Translations under genes and position numbers: made by a program
Source: Fuerstiella sp.
GTDB lineage: Bacteria; Planctomycetota; Planctomycetia; Planctomycetales; Planctomycetaceae
Direction of reading: 5' to 3'
Assembly: GCA_022447225.1 (NCBI GenBank)
Contig: JAKVAZ010000020.1
Span: 1-62,016, forward strand
DNA length: 62,016 bases
Shown here: positions 37,090-46,335 of the stretch, piece by piece
How the letters are laid out: each line of letters starts with the position of its first letter
Position numbering within the stretch: the first letter of the stretch is position 1
The notes under the pieces: generated by a model
What the model was told of the DNA's origin: nothing
What the model saw: only the letters and a program-made list of their open reading frames with translations
Databases searched by the model: none

Positions 37090-38274
37090 TCACTCTGAAA
37101 CCGGGCGCCTCGCGGCAACAAGTCCGAGCATGATGGTTGACCTGGCAGGCAGTTGCGGAACGGCAGTTATCGCCAGCGTCGGACCGCTGTCTGAAAAATA
37201 CTGCCGGCATGCTGCGGTCAATGCCGCGTGATCACCGATATCGGACAGATAGACACGCACCTCGACCACATCCTTAAGCTGCATCTCTCCAGCCTTAAGA
37301 ATTGCAGTCAGCCATTCGATCCCCTCACTGACCTGGTGTTGAACTGTGCCTTCCCTGCGAAACACGCCTGCCAGGTGCATCACGTTGTTGCTGAGGAGTC
37401 CTCGACTGTAGCTCCCGCTGGGAGGCTGGCCTTCTCCAATAACAGCCCGGCGGGGCTTTCGGCTGGCGATCATCGTGATTTCTACAGGGGAATCGAGCGG
37501 CAATTTTGCCACACCCATAGGAAGCCGCGCCGGTCGTGGTTCCTCAGTGATCATGGTGAGGTATGCATTACTGGCTGCAGCAAACTCTTCCACATTCTTC
37601 ATGTACAGATACGCAGAGATCACATGTGAAAGATCCATGTCGGCAGCCTTCAGGACATCCTGGATGTTTTTGAGTGTCTGCACAACATGGTCACCGATGT
37701 CACCTTCGATCAGTTTTCCGCTCTCCGGATTGATTCCAACATGCCCCGACAAATACAGAGTGTCGCCTGCCAGAATTCCCGGACTAAACGGAAGATTTGA
37801 CGCAGTCGTCCCTGCGGGACGGATGACTTGTTTTGGGCCTTTCACGGCCACCATCGCAATTTGTACCATCGATCCGTCCGGCAGGGCTGTGACCCCCAGC
37901 GTTGTTCTTGTGGGAAACTGCTGCCTGAAGAATGACCGGTAGGCACTATTCATTTCGTGATACTTTTCCAGATCTGTAAGCCACACCTGGACAGAAACAA
38001 CGTCCGAAAAACTAAAACCGGCTCGACTGAGTTCACGATCAATGTTCAACATCGTTTGCGTGGTGGCTGACTCGATGTCTGCGGGTTGTTCACCTGTTTG
38101 CGGATTTCGACTGCCCTGTGCCGAAACGTACAGAGTCTCTCCGATGCGAACCGTCGCTCTGAAAACCGGGGTCTCCTCTGCAACTGTGGTCTGATGATTC
38201 AGTACCGAAAGCTGGCAGCCGATGATTGCCCAAACGGCGAATAAGGACTGTCCTGCCGGATTTCTGTCAGACAT
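37090..38274 (-). CDS. Exported protein with three tandem RidA (YjgF/UK114) domains
   Basis: The protein has 394 residues. The N-terminal segment SLFAVWAIIGC is a likely signal or lipobox. Three RidA-type domains follow, at about 40-150, 160-275 and 280-390. Each has the family's opening (ETLYVSAQG, DTLYLSGHVG, NVMHLAGVF), a VVQTLKNIQDVL-like helix, and a strand ending in a variant of the PxRxxxxVxxLPxxxxVEIxMIA signature. Domain 1 has PTRTTLGVTALP, domain 2 has PARLPMGVAKLP, and domain 3 has GPTLAITAVPQLP, with no Arg. Free RidA enzymes hydrolyse reactive enamine/imine intermediates in the cytoplasm as trimers. A secreted single chain with three units is unusual. The gene is convergent with the Gfo/Idh/MocA gene. 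Confidence 0.9.
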   Translation of the reverse strand: MSDRNPAGQSLFAVWAIIGCQLSVLNHQTTVAEETPVFRATVRIGETLYVSAQGSRNPQTGEQPADIESATTQTMLNIDRELSRAGFSFSDVVSVQVWLTDLEKYHEMNSAYRSFFRQQFPTRTTLGVTALPDGSMVQIAMVAVKGPKQVIRPAGTTASNLPFSPGILAGDTLYLSGHVGINPESGKLIEGDIGDHVVQTLKNIQDVLKAADMDLSHVISAYLYMKNVEEFAAASNAYLTMITEEPRPARLPMGVAKLPLDSPVEITMIASRKPRRAVIGEGQPPSGSYSRGLLSNNVMHLAGVFRREGTVQHQVSEGIEWLTAILKAGEMQLKDVVEVRVYLSDIGDHAALTAACRQYFSDSGPTLAITAVPQLPARSTIMLGLVAARRPVSE

Positions 38275-38392
38275 GTTGGTGCTCTTTATTGTATCTCACT
38301 CGGCGTGAGTCGAATTTGTGATGATGACGTGCTGCTGCAGACGACCAGTGTGGCTGCGGCGACCGGCCGATATGAGTGCCCACGATTTCTGA

Positions 38393-39298
38393 CTATTTCG
38401 GAAGCCACTTTCGGTTCAGCTTACACACCATTGTGTAGGCGGGGTCGAAAATATTTCCCAAATCGTATCGAACACACTGCGACAGCAGCAGGTTGGCGCC
38501 GACGGCGTCGAGGCCGTAGTCTGTCTGCAGCCATCGGAGCATCTCGGTGGTGGCATGCTGCACGGCCTGATCCAGTGGTCGGGCGTTGCCGACCGTCATG
38601 ATCCAGTCTTCATTTTCCGCACGTGGCCAGCCGATGGATTTTTTCCTGATGTGTCGCAGTGTTACGCGTACGTCCATGGATATTTCGACGCCTGATCCGA
38701 CAATTTCGCCGTCTCCCTGAGCTGCATGTCCGTCCCCCAGAAAAAACAAAGCACCGGGTTCAAACACCGGGAAATGAACCGTCGTGCCGGCAACGAAACC
38801 ACGGTAGTCCATATTGCCGCCGTGTTCGGCAGAGGTCGCGGTCGAGATCGCCTGCCCTCTGGCGGCCGCCACACCAAAACATCCCAGCATGGGTTCCAGA
38901 GGGATACTCAGTCGTCCGAGGTTGGACTCGGGGGCAATCAGTGTCGCAGTCTCTGTATCGACGTCCACGTCCCAGTCTGCCTGTTCGGTCTGCGGCAATT
39001 CAACGACGTAGTCCGGGTCAACAACATTTGGCGCAACTGCGCTGCGACAAAAACCGTATCGACGATTGGGCCGAACCTCATTGATTTCGACGACCAGAGT
39101 ATCTCCGGGCTCGCAGCCTTCAACATAGAACGGCCCGGTTTGAGGATTGCCTCGTGGTGTCACCTGCCTGCGATGTTGATCGAAGCCGCGGGCATCGACC
39201 GTTGTTGTGACAATGGTGTCTCCGTTGCCAACGTGCAGCACCGGCTCGTGTGGTCCCATCGTGGTGTAGTAACGGGATGGCGTAAATCGATGTTCCAT
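38393..39298 (-). CDS. Acetamidase/formamidase family protein
   Basis: The protein has 301 residues from ATG 39298; the open frame continues to 39778 but that part is not family-like and overlaps the divergent dehydrogenase. Features are PVLHVGNGDTIVTTTVDARG, GPFYVEGCEPGDTLVVEI, PMLGCFGVAAARG, GGNMDYRGFVAGTTVHFPVFEPGALFFLGDGHAAQGDGEI and WIMTVGNARPLDQAV, which are the FmdA/AmdA family blocks. These enzymes hydrolyse formamide, acetamide or related small amides with release of ammonia. It is the first member of the catabolic-looking group at 38.4-43.1 kb. The substrate is uncertain. Confidence 0.9.
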   Translation of the reverse strand: MEHRFTPSRYYTTMGPHEPVLHVGNGDTIVTTTVDARGFDQHRRQVTPRGNPQTGPFYVEGCEPGDTLVVEINEVRPNRRYGFCRSAVAPNVVDPDYVVELPQTEQADWDVDVDTETATLIAPESNLGRLSIPLEPMLGCFGVAAARGQAISTATSAEHGGNMDYRGFVAGTTVHFPVFEPGALFFLGDGHAAQGDGEIVGSGVEISMDVRVTLRHIRKKSIGWPRAENEDWIMTVGNARPLDQAVQHATTEMLRWLQTDYGLDAVGANLLLSQCVRYDLGNIFDPAYTMVCKLNRKWLPK

Positions 39299-39455
39299 TT
39301 TGAGTACTCCGATTGCGACTGACGGTTTGGTCGATCTGAAGTGGTTGCCGCAGTCAGGAGGAACAGGATCGCGATGCGATCGAAAGTCAGTGCGAAATTC
39401 GCTACGTTTGACCACATGAGCGTTTAGCGTTGACTTTTCTCTGAGAAAGTTGCCC

Positions 39456-40424
39456 GTGACAACAAAATCAATGCCCAAAATCGTAGTACCCGGTGATGAT
39501 CCAGTGCAAATCACCGGGTCTCCGCACCTCGACCGATTGTCAGAATTTGGTGAGATTGTCATCTTTTCCGACCGGCCCGAGACGGATGAAGAAAAGGTCC
39601 GCCGTCTGCACGATGCCGACGTGCTGATCAACTCGCGCGGGGCCGTCAAATGGCCTGGCAGCGTGTTAAACCGTCTGCCGCGACTGCGTTTCATCACCGT
39701 CTGTGGTATCGGGACCGATCCCATCGACCTGCAGACAGCTCGTAAACAGGGTGTCGTTGTTTCCAATATTCCAGGCAAAACGGCGCCGGTGGTTGCTGAA
39801 CACTCGTTGTGCCTGATGTGCGCAGCGGCGAAACGAGTTGCGTTTCAAACTGCGGAGCTTAAGGAGGGCCGATGGACCAGACAGGAAAATATTCTGCTTG
39901 CAGGAAAGACGCTCGGGATTGTCGGTGCCGGTCCGATTGGCAGTCATATGGCGAAGCTTGGCAGAGCAATCGGAATGCACGTCATTGCCTGGACGTTTAA
40001 TCCAACGGACGAGCGAGCTGAAGATCTGGGAGTGCGGTTCGTTGAGCTTGACGAACTGCTGCGGACCAGCGATGTCGTCAGCCTGCACGTTAAGCTGACG
40101 GAAGAAAGCCGGCACATGATCGGTAAACGTGAATTGGAGCTGATGAAGCCTGGTGGTTTACTTGTCAACACAGCTCGTGGAGCGGTCGTCGATACGAACG
40201 CTCTCGTTGAATCTTTGAACTCCGGTCAACTGGCGGGGGCAGCGCTTGATGTCTTTGAAGCTGAACCGCTGCCGAGTGACGATCCCCTGCTCCATTGCGA
40301 ACAGCTCGTTCTCACACCACACGCCGCTGATCAAACGCCGGAAGGGCTGGATCTTCTGAACGAAGGGGTCGTGGACAACGTCATTGCTTTTTTGGAAGGC
40401 CGGCCACGAAATATTGTGACATGA
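39456..40424 (+). CDS. D-2-hydroxyacid dehydrogenase (PGDH/glyoxylate reductase family)
   Basis: The protein has about 322 residues. GTG 39456 fits best, with GAGAAAG six bases upstream; TTG 39450 and ATG 39471 are also in frame. It has a flavodoxin-like N-domain and an NAD domain opening with GKTLGIVGAGPIGSHMAKLG. The catalytic triad of the family is present: Arg in NTARGAVVDT, Glu in DVFEAEPLP and His in LTPHAAD. It reduces a 2-keto acid to a D-2-hydroxy acid, or the reverse, with NAD(P). The substrate is unknown. It is divergent from the formamidase-type gene and convergent with the MetE-like gene (19 bp gap). Confidence 0.9.
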   Translation: MTTKSMPKIVVPGDDPVQITGSPHLDRLSEFGEIVIFSDRPETDEEKVRRLHDADVLINSRGAVKWPGSVLNRLPRLRFITVCGIGTDPIDLQTARKQGVVVSNIPGKTAPVVAEHSLCLMCAAAKRVAFQTAELKEGRWTRQENILLAGKTLGIVGAGPIGSHMAKLGRAIGMHVIAWTFNPTDERAEDLGVRFVELDELLRTSDVVSLHVKLTEESRHMIGKRELELMKPGGLLVNTARGAVVDTNALVESLNSGQLAGAALDVFEAEPLPSDDPLLHCEQLVLTPHAADQTPEGLDLLNEGVVDNVIAFLEGRPRNIVT

Positions 40425-40443
40425 GTCATTTGAACGCGACGGC

Positions 40444-41511
40444 TCATGCCTGCTGACGCAGCAGGACGGCCGCTTCCGAAAGACGTTGCAGTTTTTGAAA
40501 TGATTCATCCAGCGGAATCCCATGATCTTTGCTGGGAGAGAATCCGCAGTCGGGAGTCAGAGTCAGCCGTTCAGCGGCGACATACTGCAATGCTTTATCC
40601 ACGCGTTCGACGATTTGTTCCGCCGAATCGATTTCGGGAAAACGCACATCAACACAACCGAGACCGACTTGCACATCGTCTGCAAGTTCTGTCAGAACCG
40701 CCACGTCACCGGCGACGGGGATACTGAATTCCATCATCAATTGTTCGACTCGGAGTTGTTTGAGGTGATCAAGGATCGCCTCGTAACCCCCTGCTGCACC
40801 CCAGCCGCGTCTGGCCCAGTTTCTTCGGCACAAGTGAACGGCGAGTGTCACGCCTTCCACGCCGTCAACAATTTCATTAATCCAGTCCACTGCACGTCGC
40901 ATTTCGGCTTCGGGATCGTCGAACTGAGCTCGGACGTCGGGATCGACCAGCACGCATAAGTGTGGTTCGTCGAGTTGAATCATATCCACGCCGGCCTCGC
41001 GAATCGCCAGTAATTCTTGACGCAGTACGGGCACCAGAGCTTCACAGAATGCTTCCCGGGTCGGGTAGGCATCGCGGGAATAATCCGGTTCCCACATCCG
41101 CTGCCCGATCAGATAGGGAGATGGTAAGGCGACTTTGATGTGACGATCAGTGCACTGACGAAGAAAATGAGCTTCATCTGCAGCCACACCTGGACGTTTC
41201 ATTGAGACACGCTGAGTGACCACCTGGTGGTAACCAAACAGTTCGCGGTCGATCCAGCTAAACCCGTGGAGCACTTCTGCGATGATGTCCACATAAGTCT
41301 CCCTGCGCCACTCGCCATCAGAGACAATGTCGATGCCTGCCTGCTCCTGCAGGCCAACAACAAATCGAACGGCGTCATCGGTTCGCTGTTTGAGATCGGA
41401 GTTAAGTCCCTGCCCGTGCTGTGTCCCGGCCGCCAGCAGATCCTTCACGTATCGGGGACGCGGCATGCTTCCGATTACGGCGGTTGGAAACAGTGGTAGA
41501 GGATCTGACAT
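40444..41511 (-). CDS. MetE C-terminal-type (cobalamin-independent) methyltransferase
   Basis: The protein has 355 residues from ATG 41511, equal to the catalytic C-terminal half of MetE only. The zinc-site residues of MetE are all visible: His226 and Cys228 in VHLCRRN, Glu261 in MMEFS and Cys322 in TPDCGF. The substrate-binding DEP is at 181-183, and GSMPRPR near the N-terminus matches the family opening. Short MetE-like proteins of this type transfer methyl groups with substrates other than methyltetrahydrofolate-triglutamate, or act in methyl transfer during catabolism. Its place beside Rieske and amidohydrolase genes hints at a catabolic role, but this is inference. Confidence 0.88.
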   Translation of the reverse strand: MSDPLPLFPTAVIGSMPRPRYVKDLLAAGTQHGQGLNSDLKQRTDDAVRFVVGLQEQAGIDIVSDGEWRRETYVDIIAEVLHGFSWIDRELFGYHQVVTQRVSMKRPGVAADEAHFLRQCTDRHIKVALPSPYLIGQRMWEPDYSRDAYPTREAFCEALVPVLRQELLAIREAGVDMIQLDEPHLCVLVDPDVRAQFDDPEAEMRRAVDWINEIVDGVEGVTLAVHLCRRNWARRGWGAAGGYEAILDHLKQLRVEQLMMEFSIPVAGDVAVLTELADDVQVGLGCVDVRFPEIDSAEQIVERVDKALQYVAAERLTLTPDCGFSPSKDHGIPLDESFQKLQRLSEAAVLLRQQA

Positions 41512-41625
41512 GGATGTGGTTCCGGAAATTCGTGACCGTTGTGAAAGACTTGGAGAGTGGAAAAATAACGGCAGGTCTGCACAGTCGCAAAGACGTCACC
41601 ACAACACACTGTCTTCGATACAATG

Positions 41626-41997
41626 TCACGATTGACGGAGCGCAACCAGCACTCGTTCATGCTCGACCCGAACAGGGTAGCTGCGGACCCGTGTACGTTC
41701 GGGGTCGACCAGTGATCTGCCTGTACTCAGGTCGAATTGCCAGCCGTGCCAGGGGCAGCGCAGAACTTCACCCTCTCTGGTGTACTGCTGTGTTTCACCG
41801 ACCGGACAGTGCGACACGTCGCCGGCAACTGACCCGGTTGACAGAGCAGCGCCCTGATGAGGACACGTGTCGCGGACAGCATAGAATCCGTCATGATTCC
41901 GCACAATTGCCAGAGACCGTCCCGCCACTGTGACACTGCGAACTGTTCCCTGAACATAGTCCGTGATGTGACCGATGTCATGTTCGTGCGAAGTCAT
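41626..41997 (-). CDS. Rieske [2Fe-2S] ferredoxin
   Basis: This small soluble protein of 123 residues starts at ATG 41997. The cluster ligands are Cys45 and His47 in CPHQGA and Cys81 and His84 in CPWHGW, followed by FDLSTGRSL. This is the pattern of ferredoxin components of aromatic-ring dioxygenases and of nitrite-reductase-type small subunits. No oxygenase large subunit is nearby. Its first 20 bp overlap the end of the amidohydrolase gene, so the two are translationally coupled. Confidence 0.92.
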   Translation of the reverse strand: MTSHEHDIGHITDYVQGTVRSVTVAGRSLAIVRNHDGFYAVRDTCPHQGAALSTGSVAGDVSHCPVGETQQYTREGEVLRCPWHGWQFDLSTGRSLVDPERTRVRSYPVRVEHERVLVALRQS

Positions 41998-43075
41998 AGT
42001 AATCCGTTGCGTTGGTGGCCATGATGCGCCTGCGCAGGTCGTCGGGAACAGCGGAGGGAACCGCGCGGTCCGGCGCGTCAAAGTCCCAGTGAGGATAGTC
42101 AGTGGCGAACATGAGGAAATCGTCGCACCCGATCATGTCGAGGATCTCCATCAGGTGTCGCGGATTGGGAGGTTCTTCGATCGGCTGTGTGGTTGAACGG
42201 AAGTGCTCACGGATGTATTCGCTCGGTAGCTGAGTCAGCCAGGGGACCTCATCTCTGAGTGCACGGTAGTTCTTGTCCAGCCGCCACATGAGTGGCGGAA
42301 CCCAGGCAAATCCGCCCTCGATCAGAGTTACGCGAACGCCACGAAATTTTTCGAACACACCCTCGACAATCAGACTGGTCATCTGAGCCTGAAAGGCCAG
42401 TGACATCCCTGTGTGGTCTTCCAGGTAGTACGACGGCCACCCACAAGGTGTGATGGGATGTCCGCTGCCTCCAAAATGAATACCGACTGGTAAGCCGACT
42501 TCCTCCGCAGCTTCAAAGATCGGATGAAACTGACGCCTGCCGTAAGGCGCCTCCGAACGGACCAGCAACAACACCTGAACGAACCGTCCATCTCGTCCCA
42601 GCCGCCGAATTTCCGTCGCCGCGGCAGCCGGATCCTGCGGCGTGATCACCATTGAGCCCCGCCATCGAGGATCATCAGACAGCCATATTTCGGCCGTCCA
42701 GTTGTTGACGGCCTGCATCAGGGCCACTGCGAAATCGATGTTGTGTACAGCTGCAACATTGTAAAGCGGATTGAGGATCGCGAAGTTAATTCCCCAGGCA
42801 TCAAGCAGTTGGCGGCGGGCAAAATCCGGATCGCCTCCAGGGAGGCCACCATCCGGCGGCCACGCATCACGACGTGCGGCCCTTGCAAACGCCTTGGGAT
42901 AGGTGGGACCCGGTGGAGCATCAAATCCCGAATCACTGATGTATTGTTGCCATCTTTTTGACAGGAATGGCAGCAGGTCGCTGATCGAATTCGGAGCGTT
43001 GTGAACGTCGCAGTCGATCAGAGTTACTGCAGATCCTGCAGGATCGCAGGCTGCCGTATCGACGGTCTGTTCCAT
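41978..43075 (-). CDS. Amidohydrolase 2 family (ACMSD-like TIM-barrel hydrolase)
   Basis: The protein has 365 residues from ATG 43075. The metal-binding opening LIDCDVHN supplies the DxH motif. Later ligands lie in GIHFGGSGHP, and the conserved Asp is in ATDYPHWDFD near the C-terminus. The family includes aminocarboxymuconate-semialdehyde decarboxylase, resorcylate decarboxylases and ring-cleavage-product hydrolases. Together with the overlapping Rieske gene, it suggests breakdown of an aromatic or heterocyclic compound. The exact reaction is open. It is upstream of, and coupled to, the Rieske gene. Confidence 0.9.
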   Translation of the reverse strand: MEQTVDTAACDPAGSAVTLIDCDVHNAPNSISDLLPFLSKRWQQYISDSGFDAPPGPTYPKAFARAARRDAWPPDGGLPGGDPDFARRQLLDAWGINFAILNPLYNVAAVHNIDFAVALMQAVNNWTAEIWLSDDPRWRGSMVITPQDPAAAATEIRRLGRDGRFVQVLLLVRSEAPYGRRQFHPIFEAAEEVGLPVGIHFGGSGHPITPCGWPSYYLEDHTGMSLAFQAQMTSLIVEGVFEKFRGVRVTLIEGGFAWVPPLMWRLDKNYRALRDEVPWLTQLPSEYIREHFRSTTQPIEEPPNPRHLMEILDMIGCDDFLMFATDYPHWDFDAPDRAVPSAVPDDLRRRIMATNATDYYDFART

Positions 43076-43191
43076 TTACTCAATCCTCTATTCGATTCAA
43101 TGGTGGAAATAATCTTCTGCAGCTAACCGGGTCTCAAAATTCATTTTCCGGTTCGCTGTCAGGGCGTATGTGTGATTCGGACGGCAGTTGC

Positions 43192-44455
43192 CTAAACCGC
43201 CTTTGACTGACTCGCAATCACATCTTTGAAAGTCAGACCTGCCGTGTTCGGTGGTGAACCCCGCCGGAATGCACTTGCCATCAATCCCACGGTCACCAGA
43301 ATCACGTGTCCGGAAATACCGATGAGAAAGGGACTGAGGGGACAATTGAATCTGCCACGTCAAAAACCGGTAAATCTTTGCCGGGCAGCGTGATGGTGGT
43401 CAATGTGGCCCACAGGGTGAAAATCGAACAAGCCCGAATTCCCAGGTAGGCACCACGGGCCGTTGTCCAGGGAAAAAGGATTCCAGGGGCAAACAGTCCA
43501 AGGATACCTCCGGTCACGATCATAGCCATTGTTATCATAAATTCCACAAGCGATGGATCTTCAAGTTGTGTCCACTGCAGTGCTAACACGACGGAAGCGA
43601 CGCCCAGTAAAATCACGGACAGTTTTCCTGTAAACAGGCGGTGTCGGTCGGATACCTGGGGACGCAACCGGCCGTAGAAGTCGCTGACAACAACCTGGGC
43701 CGCTGGATTCAGATCTGAATCCAGCGAAGACATGGCCGCTGCAATCCACGCCGCCAGCATCAATACCTGCAGGTCCCCGGGAAACGTGTCTTGATGAAAT
43801 AGGGGAGGATTCTGTCCGGGACCTCCAGCACTTCATACGTATAGACTGTCTTCTTCAGTGTTTGGCGGTAAAAAACGACCAACTCTTTTGTGACGAACAG
43901 TATCACGAAGGACGGCACAATGTGCGTGGGGACCAGGTACATGTTTTTGTGATACACGTTGTCCGGATGTCCCACAAAAGTCGCACTACTGACGATGGTC
44001 CCCAGACACGAAACCCCGACCACCCGTCCCGGGATATTCCGACCTGCAGGAAAGTAGTTTTCTGTGGGCTTCTGCCGCCGCGAGAAATACAGTCCCAACA
44101 TGGCTGCAAACACCAGGTAGATGACGACAATTGTGACATCGAATGGTCCAATATCTTCCACCGGATCTGACCGACCAATGATCAGGCCGATCAAATGGGT
44201 TGACGGTTGGCGCGTCTGCGTTTTCTGACACCGCCGAAGGCACAATCGCAGACGTGAAACCGCCAACAATGAAAGTGACTGAGTTTGTTATCGTTTCTCC
44301 AGACAGCTGTTCAACATACATCGGTGCACACAGTATACTGGGAATGCAATCTGCCGATTTGGTTTGACTGCAAATGTGAAGGTGTAGAAAAAAAACGGGT
44401 AAATCCGCAGCCATCCTGGTATCGCGGGAATTCTGATCGAACCACCCGAACTGAT
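43192..44455 (-). pseudogene. Sodium:solute symporter pseudogene, possibly once fused to a kelch domain
   Basis: Pieces of an SSS-family transporter lie in three phases. The N-terminal part, beginning near 44155 (GPFDVTIVVIYLVFAAMLG, then SRRQKPTENYFPAGRNIPG), covers about the first three helices. It runs as far as KKTVYTYEVLEVPDRI. This joins directly to a later segment (LPYFIKTRFPG), so most of the central helices are deleted. A frameshift near 43765 leads to AAWIAAAMSSLDSDLNPAAQVVVSDFYGRL, and another near 43315 to FLIGISGHVILVTVGLMASAF and a stop at 43192-43194. Upstream of 44155, in another phase, VYQFGWFDQNSRDTRMAADL and VTFIVGGFTSAIV resemble kelch blades; that part is less certain. 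With sialidase next door, a sialic acid uptake role was likely before decay. Confidence 0.82.
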
Positions 44456-44519
44456 ACACCAGATGGTTCCTCCGAAACTCGGTGACCGTCTGTTTTGCCA
44501 TGGAGCGAGAAGAACCAGT

Positions 44520-46091
44520 ATGAGAAACAGATTTCTGAAGGTAATCATCCTGTCGATGATCTTACTGGTGCCAGGATTTTCACATGCAGCGAGTCCTGAC
44601 GCTGTCGTTCGGCAGATGGTAAGGCCCGTGCTGGTCCGTAACGAGCACAACACGTTACTGCAGCTGACGATCGATACAGATGAGCCGTTTGTTCAGGTCC
44701 GCTCCATTACGATTGCGTTCAAAGGGGCTGCTGAACTTGAATCTGTTCAGTTTTATTTCTCCGGCGATAAGCCTGAATTCTCGAGCGAGAAGACGTTTGG
44801 CGATCGGGTTAAACCGGAACCGATGATCGTGTTCGGAGGCCACGCACGCCTCAACGCCGGGACAAATCATTTCTGGCTGTCCTGTCGCGCAAGGACGAAT
44901 GCAGATCTGTCGCGACGAGTGAGTGCTTCCGTTGAAGCTGTTGAGACGTCTGCCGGTCGAATCGTGCCCCGTGAAGAAACCCCTCAAGTGAGCAGACGGA
45001 TCGGTGTAGCCCTTCGGCGGCATTGGGACGATGGCGTGCACACCTGCCGTATCCCGGCGCTGGCCACAACTCCCCGTGGCACTTTGCTTTGCGTGTATGA
45101 CATGCGGCGGCGAATGAGCCGGGATTTGCAGGAGGATATTGATATTGGTCTGTTACGAAGCACTGACGGTGGTCGTAGCTGGACAGTTCCGCAGGTCATC
45201 ATGGATATGGATACGTTTGGCGGATTGCCACAGGAATTGAACGGATGCAGTGATCCGGGGATCATCGTCGATCCGTCGACCGGTGAAATCTTCTGCTTTG
45301 CACTCTGGACGAACGGCAGGGCCGGTACGCATCAGTGGACAAAAGGCGGTTCTGAAACGGGTCTGGAGATTGATCAAAGTGTCCAGTTCATGATGGTGAC
45401 TTCGAAAGACGATGGTCAGACGTGGTCGCAGCCACAGAATATGACACGTATCTGGAAGGATCCCAGCTGGATTTTGTACGCACCATCGCCGCAACAGGGT
45501 ATTGCACTGAGAGACGGCACACTGGTGATGCCAACTCAGGGACGCGACTCACAGGATCGACGTTTTTCCAACCTGCTTGTCAGTCAGGATCATGGGAAGT
45601 CCTGGACCGTCAGTTCCGCGGCGTCTTATGGCAATACGGAATGCCAGGCCGTTCAGTTGTCAGACGGTTCGATCATGCTGAATTGTCGCACAGAGAGGCC
45701 TACAAAATTTCGCACAGTGGCTGTTACACACGATCTTGGCCAAACCTGGAATCCGCACTCCACCAGTCGTAAGGATATTATTGAGCCCAACTGTAACGGC
45801 AGTACCTATCGGTTCGACTACCGGGACGGCAGTGAAACAAAGTCTGTGTTGCTGTTCGCGAATCCGCATTCACAGAAGAGTCGGACGCATCACAGCATTC
45901 AGCTGAGTTTCGATGAGGGAAGAACATGGCCACCGGAGTACCGAACGCTGCTTGACGAGGGGCGTGGTGCCGGTTACCCCAGTTTGAGTCGCGTTGATGA
46001 CCGACACATCGGGATTGTATATGAAGGGAGTGGTTCGCACCTGGTATTTGAGAAGCTTTCGATTGACGAACTGCTGAAGCCTCAGGGCTGA
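44520..46091 (+). CDS. Exported sialidase (BNR/Asp-box neuraminidase)
   Basis: The protein has 523 residues from ATG 44520, with a signal peptide MRNRFLKVIILSMILLVPGFSHA; the frame extends to 44463. An N-terminal beta domain of about 150 residues resembles the BNR-associated N-terminal domain of bacterial sialidases. The six-bladed propeller follows, with the RIP-type motif CRIPAL and five Asp boxes: STDGGRSW, SKDDGQTW, SQDHGKSW, THDLGQTW and SFDEGRTW. The arginine-triad region CRTERPTKFR and the C-terminal YPSLSRVDDRHIGIVYE are also present. It should release sialic acid from glycoconjugates outside the cell. The adjacent transporter gene is broken, so uptake must rely on another locus if it occurs. 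Confidence 0.92.
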   Translation: MRNRFLKVIILSMILLVPGFSHAASPDAVVRQMVRPVLVRNEHNTLLQLTIDTDEPFVQVRSITIAFKGAAELESVQFYFSGDKPEFSSEKTFGDRVKPEPMIVFGGHARLNAGTNHFWLSCRARTNADLSRRVSASVEAVETSAGRIVPREETPQVSRRIGVALRRHWDDGVHTCRIPALATTPRGTLLCVYDMRRRMSRDLQEDIDIGLLRSTDGGRSWTVPQVIMDMDTFGGLPQELNGCSDPGIIVDPSTGEIFCFALWTNGRAGTHQWTKGGSETGLEIDQSVQFMMVTSKDDGQTWSQPQNMTRIWKDPSWILYAPSPQQGIALRDGTLVMPTQGRDSQDRRFSNLLVSQDHGKSWTVSSAASYGNTECQAVQLSDGSIMLNCRTERPTKFRTVAVTHDLGQTWNPHSTSRKDIIEPNCNGSTYRFDYRDGSETKSVLLFANPHSQKSRTHHSIQLSFDEGRTWPPEYRTLLDEGRGAGYPSLSRVDDRHIGIVYEGSGSHLVFEKLSIDELLKPQG

Positions 46092-46335
46092 CACAGTTAC
46101 CTGCGAAGTCCGGACCACGCTGTGGAATATCTCGAGGCACAGAGGCCGTGCCTGTGTGATGCAGCGGGAAATCCGAACCGTACGTTTTGCTTTATGAAAC
46201 CAGCTTCGTACTTCCACTGGTATCCCAGGCTGTCTGTTTCGATCCGGCGTCGGGCACGTTGACTCAACGATATCATGCTGATGTACTCTCAATAACTGAA
46301 GTCATGAGCTGACGAGATCATGTCCTGGAAGAATC

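Noticed and set aside
43192-44455. Treating the symporter fragments as two or three separate small membrane genes
   Set aside because: The pieces match consecutive parts of one SSS protein in different phases, so a broken single gene explains them better.
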